Assembly (NCBI GenBank): GCA_026874595.1
Contig: CM049315.1
Span: forward strand, 79,564,065-79,628,064
Source: Sipunculus nudus
Lineage: Eukaryota > Annelida > Sipuncula > Golfingiida > Sipunculidae
DNA length: 64,000 bases
Direction: 5' to 3'
The number at the start of each line of letters is the position of its first letter. The stretch's first letter is position 1. A program made the position numbers and the translations under genes. The notes beneath the pieces were generated by a model that had not been told where the DNA came from, ran no database searches, and worked only from the letters and a program-made list of their open reading frames with translations. Shown here piece by piece: positions 25,469 through 37,856 of the stretch.

Positions 25469-27702
25469 AGATTTTGGGTCTAAAAATCACCCTTTTTAAC
25501 AAATACCAGCTTGTGTGGAATAAGGATTGCAACTCATCCTGTTATAGAGGTCACCATAATGGAGCCCAGGTATAGGTTGGCCAGATGTGTCATGAGTATG
25601 TACCTGCTGAACTCGGCCTGTTTTGTACATCAGGCTGCAGTTCGCCTTGCTGGGCTGGGCTGGCAACCTGTGGAGGAATGTTTGAGGCCCTGCATCAGTC
25701 CTCACGCTGTGGTCAGTGGATCTCTATCTTCCTGTTGAATATAAAACAGTTTGAATTGATCAGATCAGTTAATTAATGGTCCATGAAAACACAAGATTCC
25801 CTTCAATTATGCCTCAGCAAAATTCCAATGAGAAAAGTTGTTTTAGAAAAAGTTTAAAATTTGCTTTCAGAACTGAAAGGCCTGGAATTGGAGAGAGAAT
25901 TGAAGGCTAATGGAGCCCAGGTGTAGGTTGGCCAGATGTGTCAAGGGTAAGTACCTGCTGAACTCCCCTGCTTTTGTACAACAGGCTGCAGTTGGCCTTG
26001 CTGGGCTGGGCTGGCAACCTGTGGAGGAATGTTGGAGGCCCTCCATCAGTCCTCACGCTGTGGTCAGTGGATCTCTATCTTCCTGTTGAATATAAAACAG
26101 TTTGAATTGATCAGATCAGTTAATTAATGGTCCATGAAAACACAAGATTCCCTTCAATTATGCCTCAGCAAAATTCCAATGAGAAAAGTTGTTTTAGAAA
26201 AAGTTTAAAATTTGCTTTCAGAACTGAAAGGCCTGGAATTGGAGAGAGAATTGAAGGCTAAACTGAATCAGAAGAACTTCCTTACAAATATGTATATGCC
26301 TGGCCCCATAGTCAGCTGTTACACTTGGCCTTGTTGGGCTGGGCTGGGCTGGCAACCTGTAGAGGAATGTTGAAGGCCCTGCATCAGTCCTCACGCTGTG
26401 GTCAGTGGAACACTATCTTCCTGTGGAATATAAAAAACAGTTTGAATTGATTAGATCAGTTGATTAATGGTAAATGAAAACACAGGTTCACTCCAATTAT
26501 GCATTAACAAAATTCCAATCAGAAAAGTTGCTACAAGAAAATAAGTTTAAAATTAGTAAAATTTGGTTTCAGAAATGGAAGGCCTAGATTTTGGGTCTAA
26601 AAATCACCCTTTTTAACAAATACCAGCTTGTGTGGAATAAGGATTGCAACTCATCCTGTTATAGAGGTCACCATAATGGAGCCCAGGTATAGGTTGGCCA
26701 GATGTGTCATGAGTATGTACCTGCTGAACTCGGCCTGTTTTGTACATCAGGCTGCAGTTCGCCTTGCTGGGCTGGGCTGGCAACCTGTGGAGGAATGTTT
26801 GAGGCCCTGCATCAGTCCTCACGCTGTGGTCAGTGGATCTCTATCTTCCTGTTGAATATAAAACAGTTTGAATTGATCAGATCAGTTAATTAATGGTCCA
26901 TGAAAACACAAGATTCCCTTCAATTATGCCTCAGCAAAATTCCAATGAGAAAAGTTGTTTTAGAAAAAGTTTAAAATTTGCTTTCAGAACTGAAAGGCCT
27001 GGAATTGGAGAGAGAATTGAAGGCTAATGGAGCCCAGGTGTAGGTTGGCCAGATGTGTCAAGGGTAAGTACCTGCTGAACTCCCCTGCTTTTGTACAACA
27101 GGCTGCAGTTGGCCTTGCTGGGCTGGGCTGGCAACCTGTGGAGGAATGTTGGAGGCCCTGCATCAGTCCTCACGCTGTGGTCAGTGGATCTCTATCTTCC
27201 TGTTGAATATAAAACAGTTTGAATTGATCAGAGCAGTTAATTAATGGTCCATGAAAACACAAGATTCCCTTCAATTATGCCTCAGCAAAATTCTAATGAG
27301 AAAAGTTGTTCTAGAAAAAGTTTAAAATTTGCTTTCAGAACTGTAAGGCCTGGAATTGGAGAGAGAATTGAAGGCTAAACTGAATCAGAAGAACTTCCTT
27401 ACAAATATGTATATGCCTGGCCCCATAGTCAGCTGTTACACTTGGCCTTGTTGGGCTGGGCTGGGCTGGCAACCTGTAGAGGAATGTTGAAGGCCCTGCA
27501 TCAGTCCTCACGCTGTGGTCAGTGGAACACTATCTTCCTGTGGAAAATAAAAAACAGTTTGAATTGATTAGATCAGTTGATTAATGGTAAATGAAAACAC
27601 AGGTTCACTCCAATTATGCATCAACAAAATTCCAATCAGAAAAGTTGCTACAAGAAAATAAGTTTAAAATTAGCAAAATTTGGTTTCAGAAATGGAAGGC
27701 CT
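25469..27702. repeat. Tandem pair of 1117-bp A-X/B-X/C-Y trimers
   Basis: Two successive trimers (25469-26585 and 26586-27702) both carry the catgagtatgtacc and cagttcgcc markers. Super-repeat copies 2 and 3 have only one such trimer at the matching place. The B monomers of the two trimers differ slightly (ccctccatcag in the first, ccctgcatcag and gatcagagcag in the second). Confidence 0.8.
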
Positions 27703-30039
27703 AGATTTTGGGTCTAAAAATCACCCTTTTTAAAAAATACCAGCTTGTCTGAATTAAGGATTGCAACTCATCCTTTCATGGAGGTCACGATAATGGAGCC
27801 CAGGTGTAGGTTGGCCAGATGTGTCATGGGTATGTACCTGCTGAACTCCCCCGGTTTTTTACAACAGGCTGCAGTTGGCCTTGCTGGGCTGGGCTGGCAA
27901 CCTGTGGAGGAATGTTGGAGGCCCTGCATCAGTCCTCACGCTGTGGTCAGTGGATCTCTATCTTCCTGTTGAATATAAAACAGTTTGAATTGATCAGATC
28001 AGTTAATTAATGGTCCATGAAAACACAAGATTCCCTCCAATTATGCATCAGCAAAATTCCAATGAGAAAAGTGGTTCTAGAAAAAGTATAAAATTTGCTT
28101 TCAGAACTGGAAGGCCTGGAATTGGAGAGAGAATTGGAGGCTAATGGAGCCCAGGTGTAGGTTGGCCAGATGTGTCAAGGGTAAGTACCTGCTGAACTCC
28201 CCTGCTTTTGTACAACAGGCTGCAGTTGGCCTTGCTGGGCTGGGCTGGCAACCTGTGGAGGAATGTTGAAGGCCCTGCATCAGTCCTCACGCTGTGGTCA
28301 GTGGAACACTATCTTCCTGTGGAAAATAAAAAACAGTTTGAATTGATTAGATCAGTTGATTAATGGTAAATGAAAACACAGGTTCACTCCAATTATGCAT
28401 TAACAAAATTCCAATCAGAAAAGTTGCTACAAGAAAATAAGTTTAAAATTAGCAAAATTTGGTTTCAGAAATGGAAGGCCTAGATTTTGGGTCTAAAAAT
28501 CACCCTTTTTAACAAATACCAGCTTGTGTGAATTAAGGATTGCAACTCATCCTTTCATGGAGGTCACGATAATGGAGCCCAGGTGTAGGTTGGCCAGATG
28601 TGTCATGGGTATGTACCTGCTGAACTCCCCCGGTTTTTTACAACAGGCTGCAGTTGGCCTTGCTGGGCTGGGCTGGCAACCTGTGGAGGAATGTTTGAGG
28701 CCCTGCATCAGTCCTCACGCTGTGGTCAGTGGATCTCTATCTTCCTGTTGAATATAAAACAGTTTGAATTGATCAGATCAGTTAATTAATGGTCCATGAA
28801 AACACAAGATTCCCTCCAATTATGCATCAGCAAAATTCCAATGAGAAAAGTTGTTCTAGAAAAAGTATAAAATTTGCTTTCAGAACTGGAAGGCCTGGAA
28901 TTGGAGAGAGAATTGAAGGCTAATGGAGCCCAGGTGTAGGTTGGCCAGATGTGTCAAGGGTAAGTACCTGCTGAACTCCCCTGCTTTTGTACAACAGGCT
29001 GCAGTTGGCCTTGCTGGGCTGGGCTGGCAACCTGTGGAGGAATGTTGAAGGCCCTGCATCAGTCCTCACGCTGTGGTCAGTGGAACACTATCTTCCTGTG
29101 GAAAATAAAAAACAGTTTGAATTGATTAGATCAGTTGATTAATGGTAAATGAAAACACAGGTTCACTCCAATTATGCATTAACAAAATTCCAATCAGAAA
29201 AGTTGCTACAAGAAAATAAGTTTAAAATTAGCAAAATTTGGTTTCAGAAATGGAAGGCCTAGATTTTGGGTCTAAAAATCACCCTTTTTAACAAATACCA
29301 GCTTGTGTGAATTAAGGATTGCAACTCATCCTTTCATGGAGGTCACGATAATGGAGCCCAGGTGTAGGTTGGCCAGATGTGTCATGGGTATGTACCTGCT
29401 GAACTCCCCCGGTTTTTTACAACAGGCTGCAGTTGGCCTTGCTGGGCTGGGCTGGCAACCTGTGGAGGAATGTTTGAGGCCCTGCATCAGTCCTCACGCT
29501 GTGGTCAGTGGATCTCTATCTTCCTGTTGAATATAAAACAGTTTGAATTGATCAGATCAGTTAATTAATGGTCCATGAAAACACAAGATTCCCTCCAATT
29601 ATGCATCAGCAAAATTCCAATGAGAAAAGTTGTTCTAGAAAAAGTATAAAATTTGCTTTCAGAACTGGAAGGCCTGGAATTGGAGAGAGAATTGAAGGCT
29701 AATGGAGCCCAGGTGTAGGTTGGCCAGATGTGTCAAGGGTAAGTACCTGCTGAACTCCCCTGCTTTTGTACAACAGGCTGCAGTTGGCCTTGCTGGGCTG
29801 GGCTGGCAACCTGTGGAGGAATGTTGAAGGCCCTGCATCAGTCCTCACGCTGTGGTCAGTGGAACACTATCTTCCTGTGGAAAATAAAAAACAGTTTGAA
29901 TTGATTAGATCAGTTGATTAATGGTAAATGAAAACACAGGTTCACTCCAATTATGCATTAACAAAATTCCAATCAGAAAAGTTGCTACAAGAAAATAAGT
30001 TTAAAATTAGCAAAATTTGGTTTCAGAAATGGAAGGCCT
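27703..30039. repeat. Three tandem 779-bp dimers
   Basis: Each dimer is A-X (with cttgtgtgaattaagg) plus a hybrid monomer that starts as B and switches to a C back half at gaatgttgaaggccc/gtggaacac. The second and third dimers look identical at every point compared. The first has private changes (cttgtctg, ttaaaaaatacc, gagaaaagtgg, gaattggaggc). The set recurs 6618 bp further on. Confidence 0.85.
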
Positions 30040-31238
30040 AGATTTTGGGTCTAAAAATCACCCTTTTTAACAAATACCAGCTTGTGTGAATTAAGGATTG
30101 CAACTCATCCTTTCATGGAGGTCACGATAATGGAGCCCAGGTGTAGGTTGGCCAGATGTGTCATGGGTATGTACCTGCTGAACTCCCCCGGTTTTTTACA
30201 ACAGGCTGCAGTTGGCCTTGCTGGGCTGGGCTGGCAACCTGTGGAGGAATGTTTGAGGCCCTGCATCAGTCCTCACGCTGTGGTCAGTGGATCTCTATCT
30301 TCCTGTTGAATATAAAACAGTTTGAATTGATCAGATCAGTTAATTAATGGTCCATGAAAACACAAGATTCCCTCCAATTATGCATCAGCAAAATTCCAAT
30401 GAGAAAAGTTGTTCTAGAAAAAGTATAAAATTTGCTTTCAGAACTGGAAGGCCTGGAATTGGAGAGAGAATTGAAGGCTAATGGAGCCCAGGTGTAGGTT
30501 GGCCAGATGTGTCAAGGGTAAGTACCTGCTGAACTCCCCTGCTTTTGTACAACAGGCTGCAGTTGGCCTTGCTGGGCTGGGCTGGCAACCTGTGGAGGAA
30601 TGTTGGAGGCCCTGCATCAGTCCTCACGCTGTGTTCAGTGGATCTCTATCTTCCTGCTGAATATAAAACAGTCTGAATTGATCAGATCAGTTAATTAATG
30701 GTCCATGAAAACACAGATTCACTCCAATTATGCATCAACAAAATTCTAATGAGAAAAGTTGCTTCAAAATTTAGTTTAAAATTAGCAAAATTTGGTTTCA
30801 GAAATGGAAGGCCTAGATGTTGGGTCTAAAATTCACCCTTTTTCACAAATACCAGCTTGTGTGGAATAAGGATTGCAATTCATCCTGTCATGGAGGTCAC
30901 CATAATGGAGCCCAGGTGTAGGTTGGCCAGATGTGTCATGGGTATGTACCTGCTGAACTCGGACGGTTTTGTACAACAGGCTGCAGTTGGCCTTGCTGGG
31001 CTGGGCTGGCAACCTGTGGAGGAATGTTTGAGGCCCTGCATCAGTCCTCACGCTGTGTTCAGTGGATCTCTATCTTCCTGCTGAATATAAAACAGTTTGA
31101 ATTGATCAGATCAGTTAATTAATGGTCCATGAAAACACAGATTCACTCCAATTATGCATCAACAAAATTCCAATGAGAAAAGTTGCTTCCAAATTTAGTT
31201 TAAAATTAGCAAAATTTGGTTTCAGAAATGGAAGGCCT

Positions 31239-34200
31239 AGATGTTGGGTCTAAAAATCACCCTTTTTCACAAATACCAGCTTGTGTGGAATAAGGATTGC
31301 AACTCATCCTGTTATAGAGGTCACCATAATGGAGCCCTTGTATAGGTTGGCCAGATGTGTCATGGGTATGTACCTGCTGAACTCGGCCGGTTTTGTACAT
31401 CAGGCTGCAGTTGGCCTTGCTGGGCTGGGCTGGCAACCTGTGGAGGAATGTTTGAGGCCCTGCATCAGTCCTCACGCTGTGGTCAGTGGATCTCTATCTT
31501 CCTGTTGAATATAAAACAGTTTGAATTGATCAGATCAGTTAATTAATGGTCCATGAAAACACAAGATTCCCTCCAATTATGCATCAGCAAAATTCCAATG
31601 AGAAAAGTTGTTCTAGAAAAAGTATAAAATTTGCTTTCAGAACTGGAAGGCCTGGAATTGGAGAGAGAATTGAAGGCTAATGGAGCCCAGGTGTAGGTTG
31701 GCCAGATGTGTCAAGGGTAAGTACCTGCTGAACTCCCCTGCTTTTGTACAACAGGCTGCAGTTGGCCTTGCTGGGCTGGGCTGGCAACCTGTGGAGGAAT
31801 GTTGGAGGCCCTGCATCAGTCCTCACGCTGTGTTCAGTGGATCTCTATCTTCCTGCTGAATATAAAACAGTCTGAATTGATCAGATCAGTTAATTAATGG
31901 TCCATGAAAACACAGATTCACTCCAATTATGCATCAACAAAATTCTAATGAGAAAAGTTGCTTCAAAATTTAGTTTAAAATTAGCAAAATTTGGTTTCAG
32001 AAATGGAAGGCCTAGATGTTGGGTCTAAAATTCACCCTTTTTCACAAATACCAGCTTGTGTGGAATAAGGATTGCAATTCATCCTGTCATGGAGGTCACC
32101 ATAATGGAGCCCAGGTGTAGGTTGGCCAGATGTGTCATGGGTATGTACCTGCTGAACTCGGACGGTTTTGTACAACAGACTGCAGTTGGCCTTGCTGGGC
32201 TGGGCTGGCAACCTGTGGAGGAATGTTTGAGGCCCTGCATCAGTCCTCACGCTGTGTTCAGTAGATCTCTATCTTCCTGCTGAATATAAAACAGTTTGAA
32301 TTGATCAGATCAGTTAATTAATGGTCCATGAAAACACAGATTCACTCCAATTATGCATCAACAAAATTCCAATGAGTAAAGTTGCTTCCAAATTTAGTTT
32401 AAAATTAGCAAAATTTGGTTTCAGAAATGGAAGGCCTAGATGTTGGGTCTAAAAATCACCCTTTTTCACAAATACCAGCTTGTGTGGAATAAGGATTGCA
32501 ACTCATCCTGTTATAGAGGTCACCATAATGGAGCCCAGGTATAGGTTGGCCAGATGTGTCATGGGTATGTACCTGCTGAACTCGGCCTGTTTTGTACATC
32601 AGGCTGCAGTTGGCCTTGCTGGGCTGGGCTGGCAACCTGTGGAGGAATGTTGGAGGCCCTCCATCAGTCCTCACGCTGTGGTCAGTGGATCTCTATCTTC
32701 CTGTTGAATATAAAACAGTTTGAATTGATCAGATCAGTTAATTAATGGTCCATGAAAACACAAGATTCCCTTCAATTATGCCTCAGCAAAATTCCAATGA
32801 GAAAAGTTGTTTTAGAAAAAGTTTAAAATTTGCTTTCAGAACTGAAAGGCCTGGAATTGGAGAGAGAATTGAAGGCTAAACTGAATCAGAAGAACTTCCT
32901 TACAAATATGTATATGCCTGGCCCCATAGTCAGCTGTTACACTTGGCCTTGTTGGGCTGGGCTGGGCTGGCAACCTGTAGAGGAATGTTGAAGGCCCTGC
33001 ATCAGTCCTCACGCTGTGGTCAGTGGAACACTATCTTCCTGTGGAATATAAAAAACAGTTTGAATTGATTAGATCAGTTGATTAATGGTAAATGAAAACA
33101 CAGGTTCACTCCAATTATGCATTAACAAAATTCCAATCAGAAAAGTTGCTACAAGAAAATAAGTTTAAAATTAGTAAAATTTGGTTTCAGAAATGGAAGG
33201 CCTAGATTTTGGGTCTAAAAATCACCCTTTTTAACAAATACCAGCTTGTGTGGAATAAGGATTGCAACTCATCCTGTTATAGAGGTCACCATAATGGAGC
33301 CCAGGTATAGGTTGGCCAGATGTGTCATGAGTATGTACCTGCTGAACTCGGCCTGTTTTGTACATCAGGCTGCAGTTCGCCTTGCTGGGCTGGGCTGGCA
33401 ACCTGTGGAGGAATGTTTGAGGCCCTGCATCAGTCCTCACGCTGTGGTCAGTGGATCTCTATCTTCCTGTTGAATATAAAACAGTTTGAATTGATCAGAT
33501 CAGTTAATTAATGGTCCATGAAAACACAAGATTCCCTCCAATTATGCATCAGCAAAATTCCAATGAGAAAAGTTGTTCTAGAAAAAGTATAAAATTTGCT
33601 TTCAGAACTGGAAGGCCTGGAATTGGAGAGAGAATTGAAGGCTAATGGAGCCCAGGTGTAGGTTGGCCAGATGTGTCAAGGGTAAGTACCTGCTGAACTC
33701 CCCTGCTTTTGTACAACAGGCTGCAGTTGGCCTTGCTGGGCTGGGCTGGCAACCTGTGGAGGAATGTTGGAGGCCCTGCATCAGTCCTCACGCTGTGGTC
33801 AGTGGATCTCTATCTTCCTGTTGAATATAAAACAGTTTGAATTGATCAGAGCAGTTAATTAATGGTCCATGAAAACACAAGATTCCCTTCAATTATGCCT
33901 CAGCAAAATTCTAATGAGAAAAGTTGTTCTAGAAAAAGTTTAAAATTTGCTTTCAGAACTGTAAGGCCTGGAATTGGAGAGAGAATTGAAGGCTAAACTG
34001 AATCAGAAGAACTTCCTTACAAATATGTATATGCCTGGCCCCATAGTCAGCTGTTACACTTGGCCTTGTTGGGCTGGGCTGGGCTGGCAACCTGTAGAGG
34101 AATGTTGAAGGCCCTGCATCAGTCCTCACGCTGTGGTCAGTGGAACACTATCTTCCTGTGGAAAATAAAAAACAGTTTGAATTGATTAGATCAGTTGATT

Positions 34201-37200
34201 AATGGTAAATGAAAACACAGGTTCACTCCAATTATGCATCAACAAAATTCCAATCAGAAAAGTTGCTACAAGAAAATAAGTTTAAAATTAGCAAAATTTG
34301 GTTTCAGAAATGGAAGGCCTAGATTTTGGGTCTAAAAATCACCCTTTTTAAAAAATACCAGCTTGTCTGAATTAAGGATTGCAACTCATCCTTTCATGGA
34401 GGTCACGATAATGGAGCCCAGGTGTAGGTTGGCCAGATGTGTCATGGGTATGTACCTGCTGAACTCCCCCGGTTTTTTACAACAGGCTGCAGTTGGCCTT
34501 GCTGGGCTGGGCTGGCAACCTGTGGAGGAATGTTGGAGGCCCTGCATCAGTCCTCACGCTGTGGTCAGTGGATCTCTATCTTCCTGTTGAATATAAAACA
34601 GTTTGAATTGATCAGATCAGTTAATTAATGGTCCATGAAAACACAAGATTCCCTCCAATTATGCATCAGCAAAATTCCAATGAGAAAAGTGGTTCTAGAA
34701 AAAGTATAAAATTTGCTTTCAGAACTGGAAGGCCTGGAATTGGAGAGAGAATTGGAGGCTAATGGAGCCCAGGTGTAGGTTGGCCAGATGTGTCAAGGGT
34801 AAGTACCTGCTGAACTCCCCTGCTTTTGTACAACAGGCTGCAGTTGGCCTTGCTGGGCTGGGCTGGCAACCTGTGGAGGAATGTTGAAGGCCCTGCATCA
34901 GTCCTCACGCTGTGGTCAGTGGAACACTATCTTCCTGTGGAAAATAAAAAACAGTTTGAATTGATTAGATCAGTTGATTAATGGTAAATGAAAACACAGG
35001 TTCACTCCAATTATGCATTAACAAAATTCCAATCAGAAAAGTTGCTACAAGAAAATAAGTTTAAAATTAGCAAAATTTGGTTTCAGAAATGGAAGGCCTA
35101 GATTTTGGGTCTAAAAATCACCCTTTTTAACAAATACCAGCTTGTGTGAATTAAGGATTGCAACTCATCCTTTCATGGAGGTCACGATAATGGAGCCCAG
35201 GTGTAGGTTGGCCAGATGTGTCATGGGTATGTACCTGCTGAACTCCCCCGGTTTTTTACAACAGGCTGCAGTTGGCCTTGCTGGGCTGGGCTGGCAACCT
35301 GTGGAGGAATGTTTGAGGCCCTGCATCAGTCCTCACGCTGTGGTCAGTGGATCTCTATCTTCCTGTTGAATATAAAACAGTTTGAATTGATCAGATCAGT
35401 TAATTAATGGTCCATGAAAACACAAGATTCCCTCCAATTATGCATCAGCAAAATTCCAATGAGAAAAGTTGTTCTAGAAAAAGTATAAAATTTGCTTTCA
35501 GAACTGGAAGGCCTGGAATTGGAGAGAGAATTGAAGGCTAATGGAGCCCAGGTGTAGGTTGGCCAGATGTGTCAAGGGTAAGTACCTGCTGAACTCCCCT
35601 GCTTTTGTACAACAGGCTGCAGTTGGCCTTGCTGGGCTGGGCTGGCAACCTGTGGAGGAATGTTGAAGGCCCTGCATCAGTCCTCACGCTGTGGTCAGTG
35701 GAACACTATCTTCCTGTGGAAAATAAAAAACAGTTTGAATTGATTAGATCAGTTGATTAATGGTAAATGAAAACACAGGTTCACTCCAATTATGCATTAA
35801 CAAAATTCCAATCAGAAAAGTTGCTACAAGAAAATAAGTTTAAAATTAGCAAAATTTGGTTTCAGAAATGGAAGGCCTAGATTTTGGGTCTAAAAATCAC
35901 CCTTTTTAACAAATACCAGCTTGTGTGAATTAAGGATTGCAACTCATCCTTTCATGGAGGTCACGATAATGGAGCCCAGGTGTAGGTTGGCCAGATGTGT
36001 CATGGGTATGTACCTGCTGAACTCCCCCGGTTTTTTACAACAGGCTGCAGTTGGCCTTGCTGGGCTGGGCTGGCAACCTGTGGAGGAATGTTTGAGGCCC
36101 TGCATCAGTCCTCACGCTGTGGTCAGTGGATCTCTATCTTCCTGTTGAATATAAAACAGTTTGAATTGATCAGATCAGTTAATTAATGGTCCATGAAAAC
36201 ACAAGATTCCCTCCAATTATGCATCAGCAAAATTCCAATGAGAAAAGTTGTTCTAGAAAAAGTATAAAATTTGCTTTCAGAACTGGAAGGCCTGGAATTG
36301 GAGAGAGAATTGAAGGCTAATGGAGCCCAGGTGTAGGTTGGCCAGATGTGTCAAGGGTAAGTACCTGCTGAACTCCCCTGCTTTTGTACAACAGGCTGCA
36401 GTTGGCCTTGCTGGGCTGGGCTGGCAACCTGTGGAGGAATGTTGAAGGCCCTGCATCAGTCCTCACGCTGTGGTCAGTGGAACACTATCTTCCTGTGGAA
36501 AATAAAAAACAGTTTGAATTGATTAGATCAGTTGATTAATGGTAAATGAAAACACAGGTTCACTCCAATTATGCATTAACAAAATTCCAATCAGAAAAGT
36601 TGCTACAAGAAAATAAGTTTAAAATTAGCAAAATTTGGTTTCAGAAATGGAAGGCCTAGATTTTGGGTCTAAAAATCACCCTTTTTAACAAATACCAGCT
36701 TGTGTGAATTAAGGATTGCAACTCATCCTTTCATGGAGGTCACGATAATGGAGCCCAGGTGTAGGTTGGCCAGATGTGTCATGGGTATGTACCTGCTGAA
36801 CTCCCCCGGTTTTTTACAACAGGCTGCAGTTGGCCTTGCTGGGCTGGGCTGGCAACCTGTGGAGGAATGTTTGAGGCCCTGCATCAGTCCTCACGCTGTG
36901 GTCAGTGGATCTCTATCTTCCTGTTGAATATAAAACAGTTTGAATTGATCAGATCAGTTAATTAATGGTCCATGAAAACACAAGATTCCCTCCAATTATG
37001 CATCAGCAAAATTCCAATGAGAAAAGTTGTTCTAGAAAAAGTATAAAATTTGCTTTCAGAACTGGAAGGCCTGGAATTGGAGAGAGAATTGAAGGCTAAT
37101 GGAGCCCAGGTGTAGGTTGGCCAGATGTGTCAAGGGTAAGTACCTGCTGAACTCCCCTGCTTTTGTACAACAGGCTGCAGTTGGCCTTGCTGGGCTGGGC

Positions 37201-37856
37201 TGGCAACCTGTGGAGGAATGTTGGAGGCCCTGCATCAGTCCTCACGCTGTGTTCAGTGGATCTCTATCTTCCTGCTGAATATAAAACAGTCTGAATTGAT
37301 CAGATCAGTTAATTAATGGTCCATGAAAACACAGATTCACTCCAATTATGCATCAACAAAATTCTAATGAGAAAAGTTGCTTCAAAATTTAGTTTAAAAT
37401 TAGCAAAATTTGGTTTCAGAAATGGAAGGCCTAGATGTTGGGTCTAAAATTCACCCTTTTTCACAAATACCAGCTTGTGTGGAATAAGGATTGCAATTCA
37501 TCCTGTCATGGAGGTCACCATAATGGAGCCCAGGTGTAGGTTGGCCAGATGTGTCATGGGTATGTACCTGCTGAACTCGGACGGTTTTGTACAACAGGCT
37601 GCAGTTGGCCTTGCTGGGCTGGGCTGGCAACCTGTGGAGGAATGTTTGAGGCCCTGCATCAGTCCTCACGCTGTGTTCAGTGGATCTCTATCTTCCTGCT
37701 GAATATAAAACAGTTTGAATTGATCAGATCAGTTAATTAATGGTCCATGAAAACACAGATTCACTCCAATTATGCATCAACAAAATTCCAATGAGAAAAG
37801 TTGCTTCCAAATTTAGTTTAAAATTAGCAAAATTTGGTTTCAGAAATGGAAGGCCT
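31239..37856. repeat. Array 1 super-repeat, copy 2 (6618 bp)
   Basis: In A-unit steps the order is 775, 424, 766, 1117, 779, 779, 779, 775, 424. It shares with copy 1 the rare markers at 31338 (gcccttgtatagg), 32374 (gagtaaagttgc), 33328 (catgagtatg), 33848 (gatcagagcag) and 34363 (cttgtctg). Differences spotted against copy 1 are few single bases, such as cttgctggg here and cttgttggg near 23692, which implies very recent amplification or strong homogenisation. Confidence 0.85.
34321..36657. repeat. Three tandem 779-bp dimers, second set
   Basis: This is the counterpart of 27703-30039 inside super-repeat copy 2. It has the same private changes in the first dimer (cttgtctg, ttaaaaaatacc, gagaaaagtgg), so the triplet was duplicated as a block and not formed twice. 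Confidence 0.85.

Larger units (their letters stand above)
23504..31238. repeat. Array 1 super-repeat, copy 1 (7735 bp)
   Basis: In steps between A units the order is 775, 424, 766, 1117, 1117, 779, 779, 779, 775, 424. Diagnostic variants repeated in the later copies are gcccttgtatagg (23602), gagtaaagttgc (24638), catgagtatgtacc with cagttcgcc (25593, 26710), gatcagagcag (27229) and cttgtctgaattaagg (27745). It equals the 6618-bp copy 2 plus one additional 1117-bp trimer. Confidence 0.85.
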
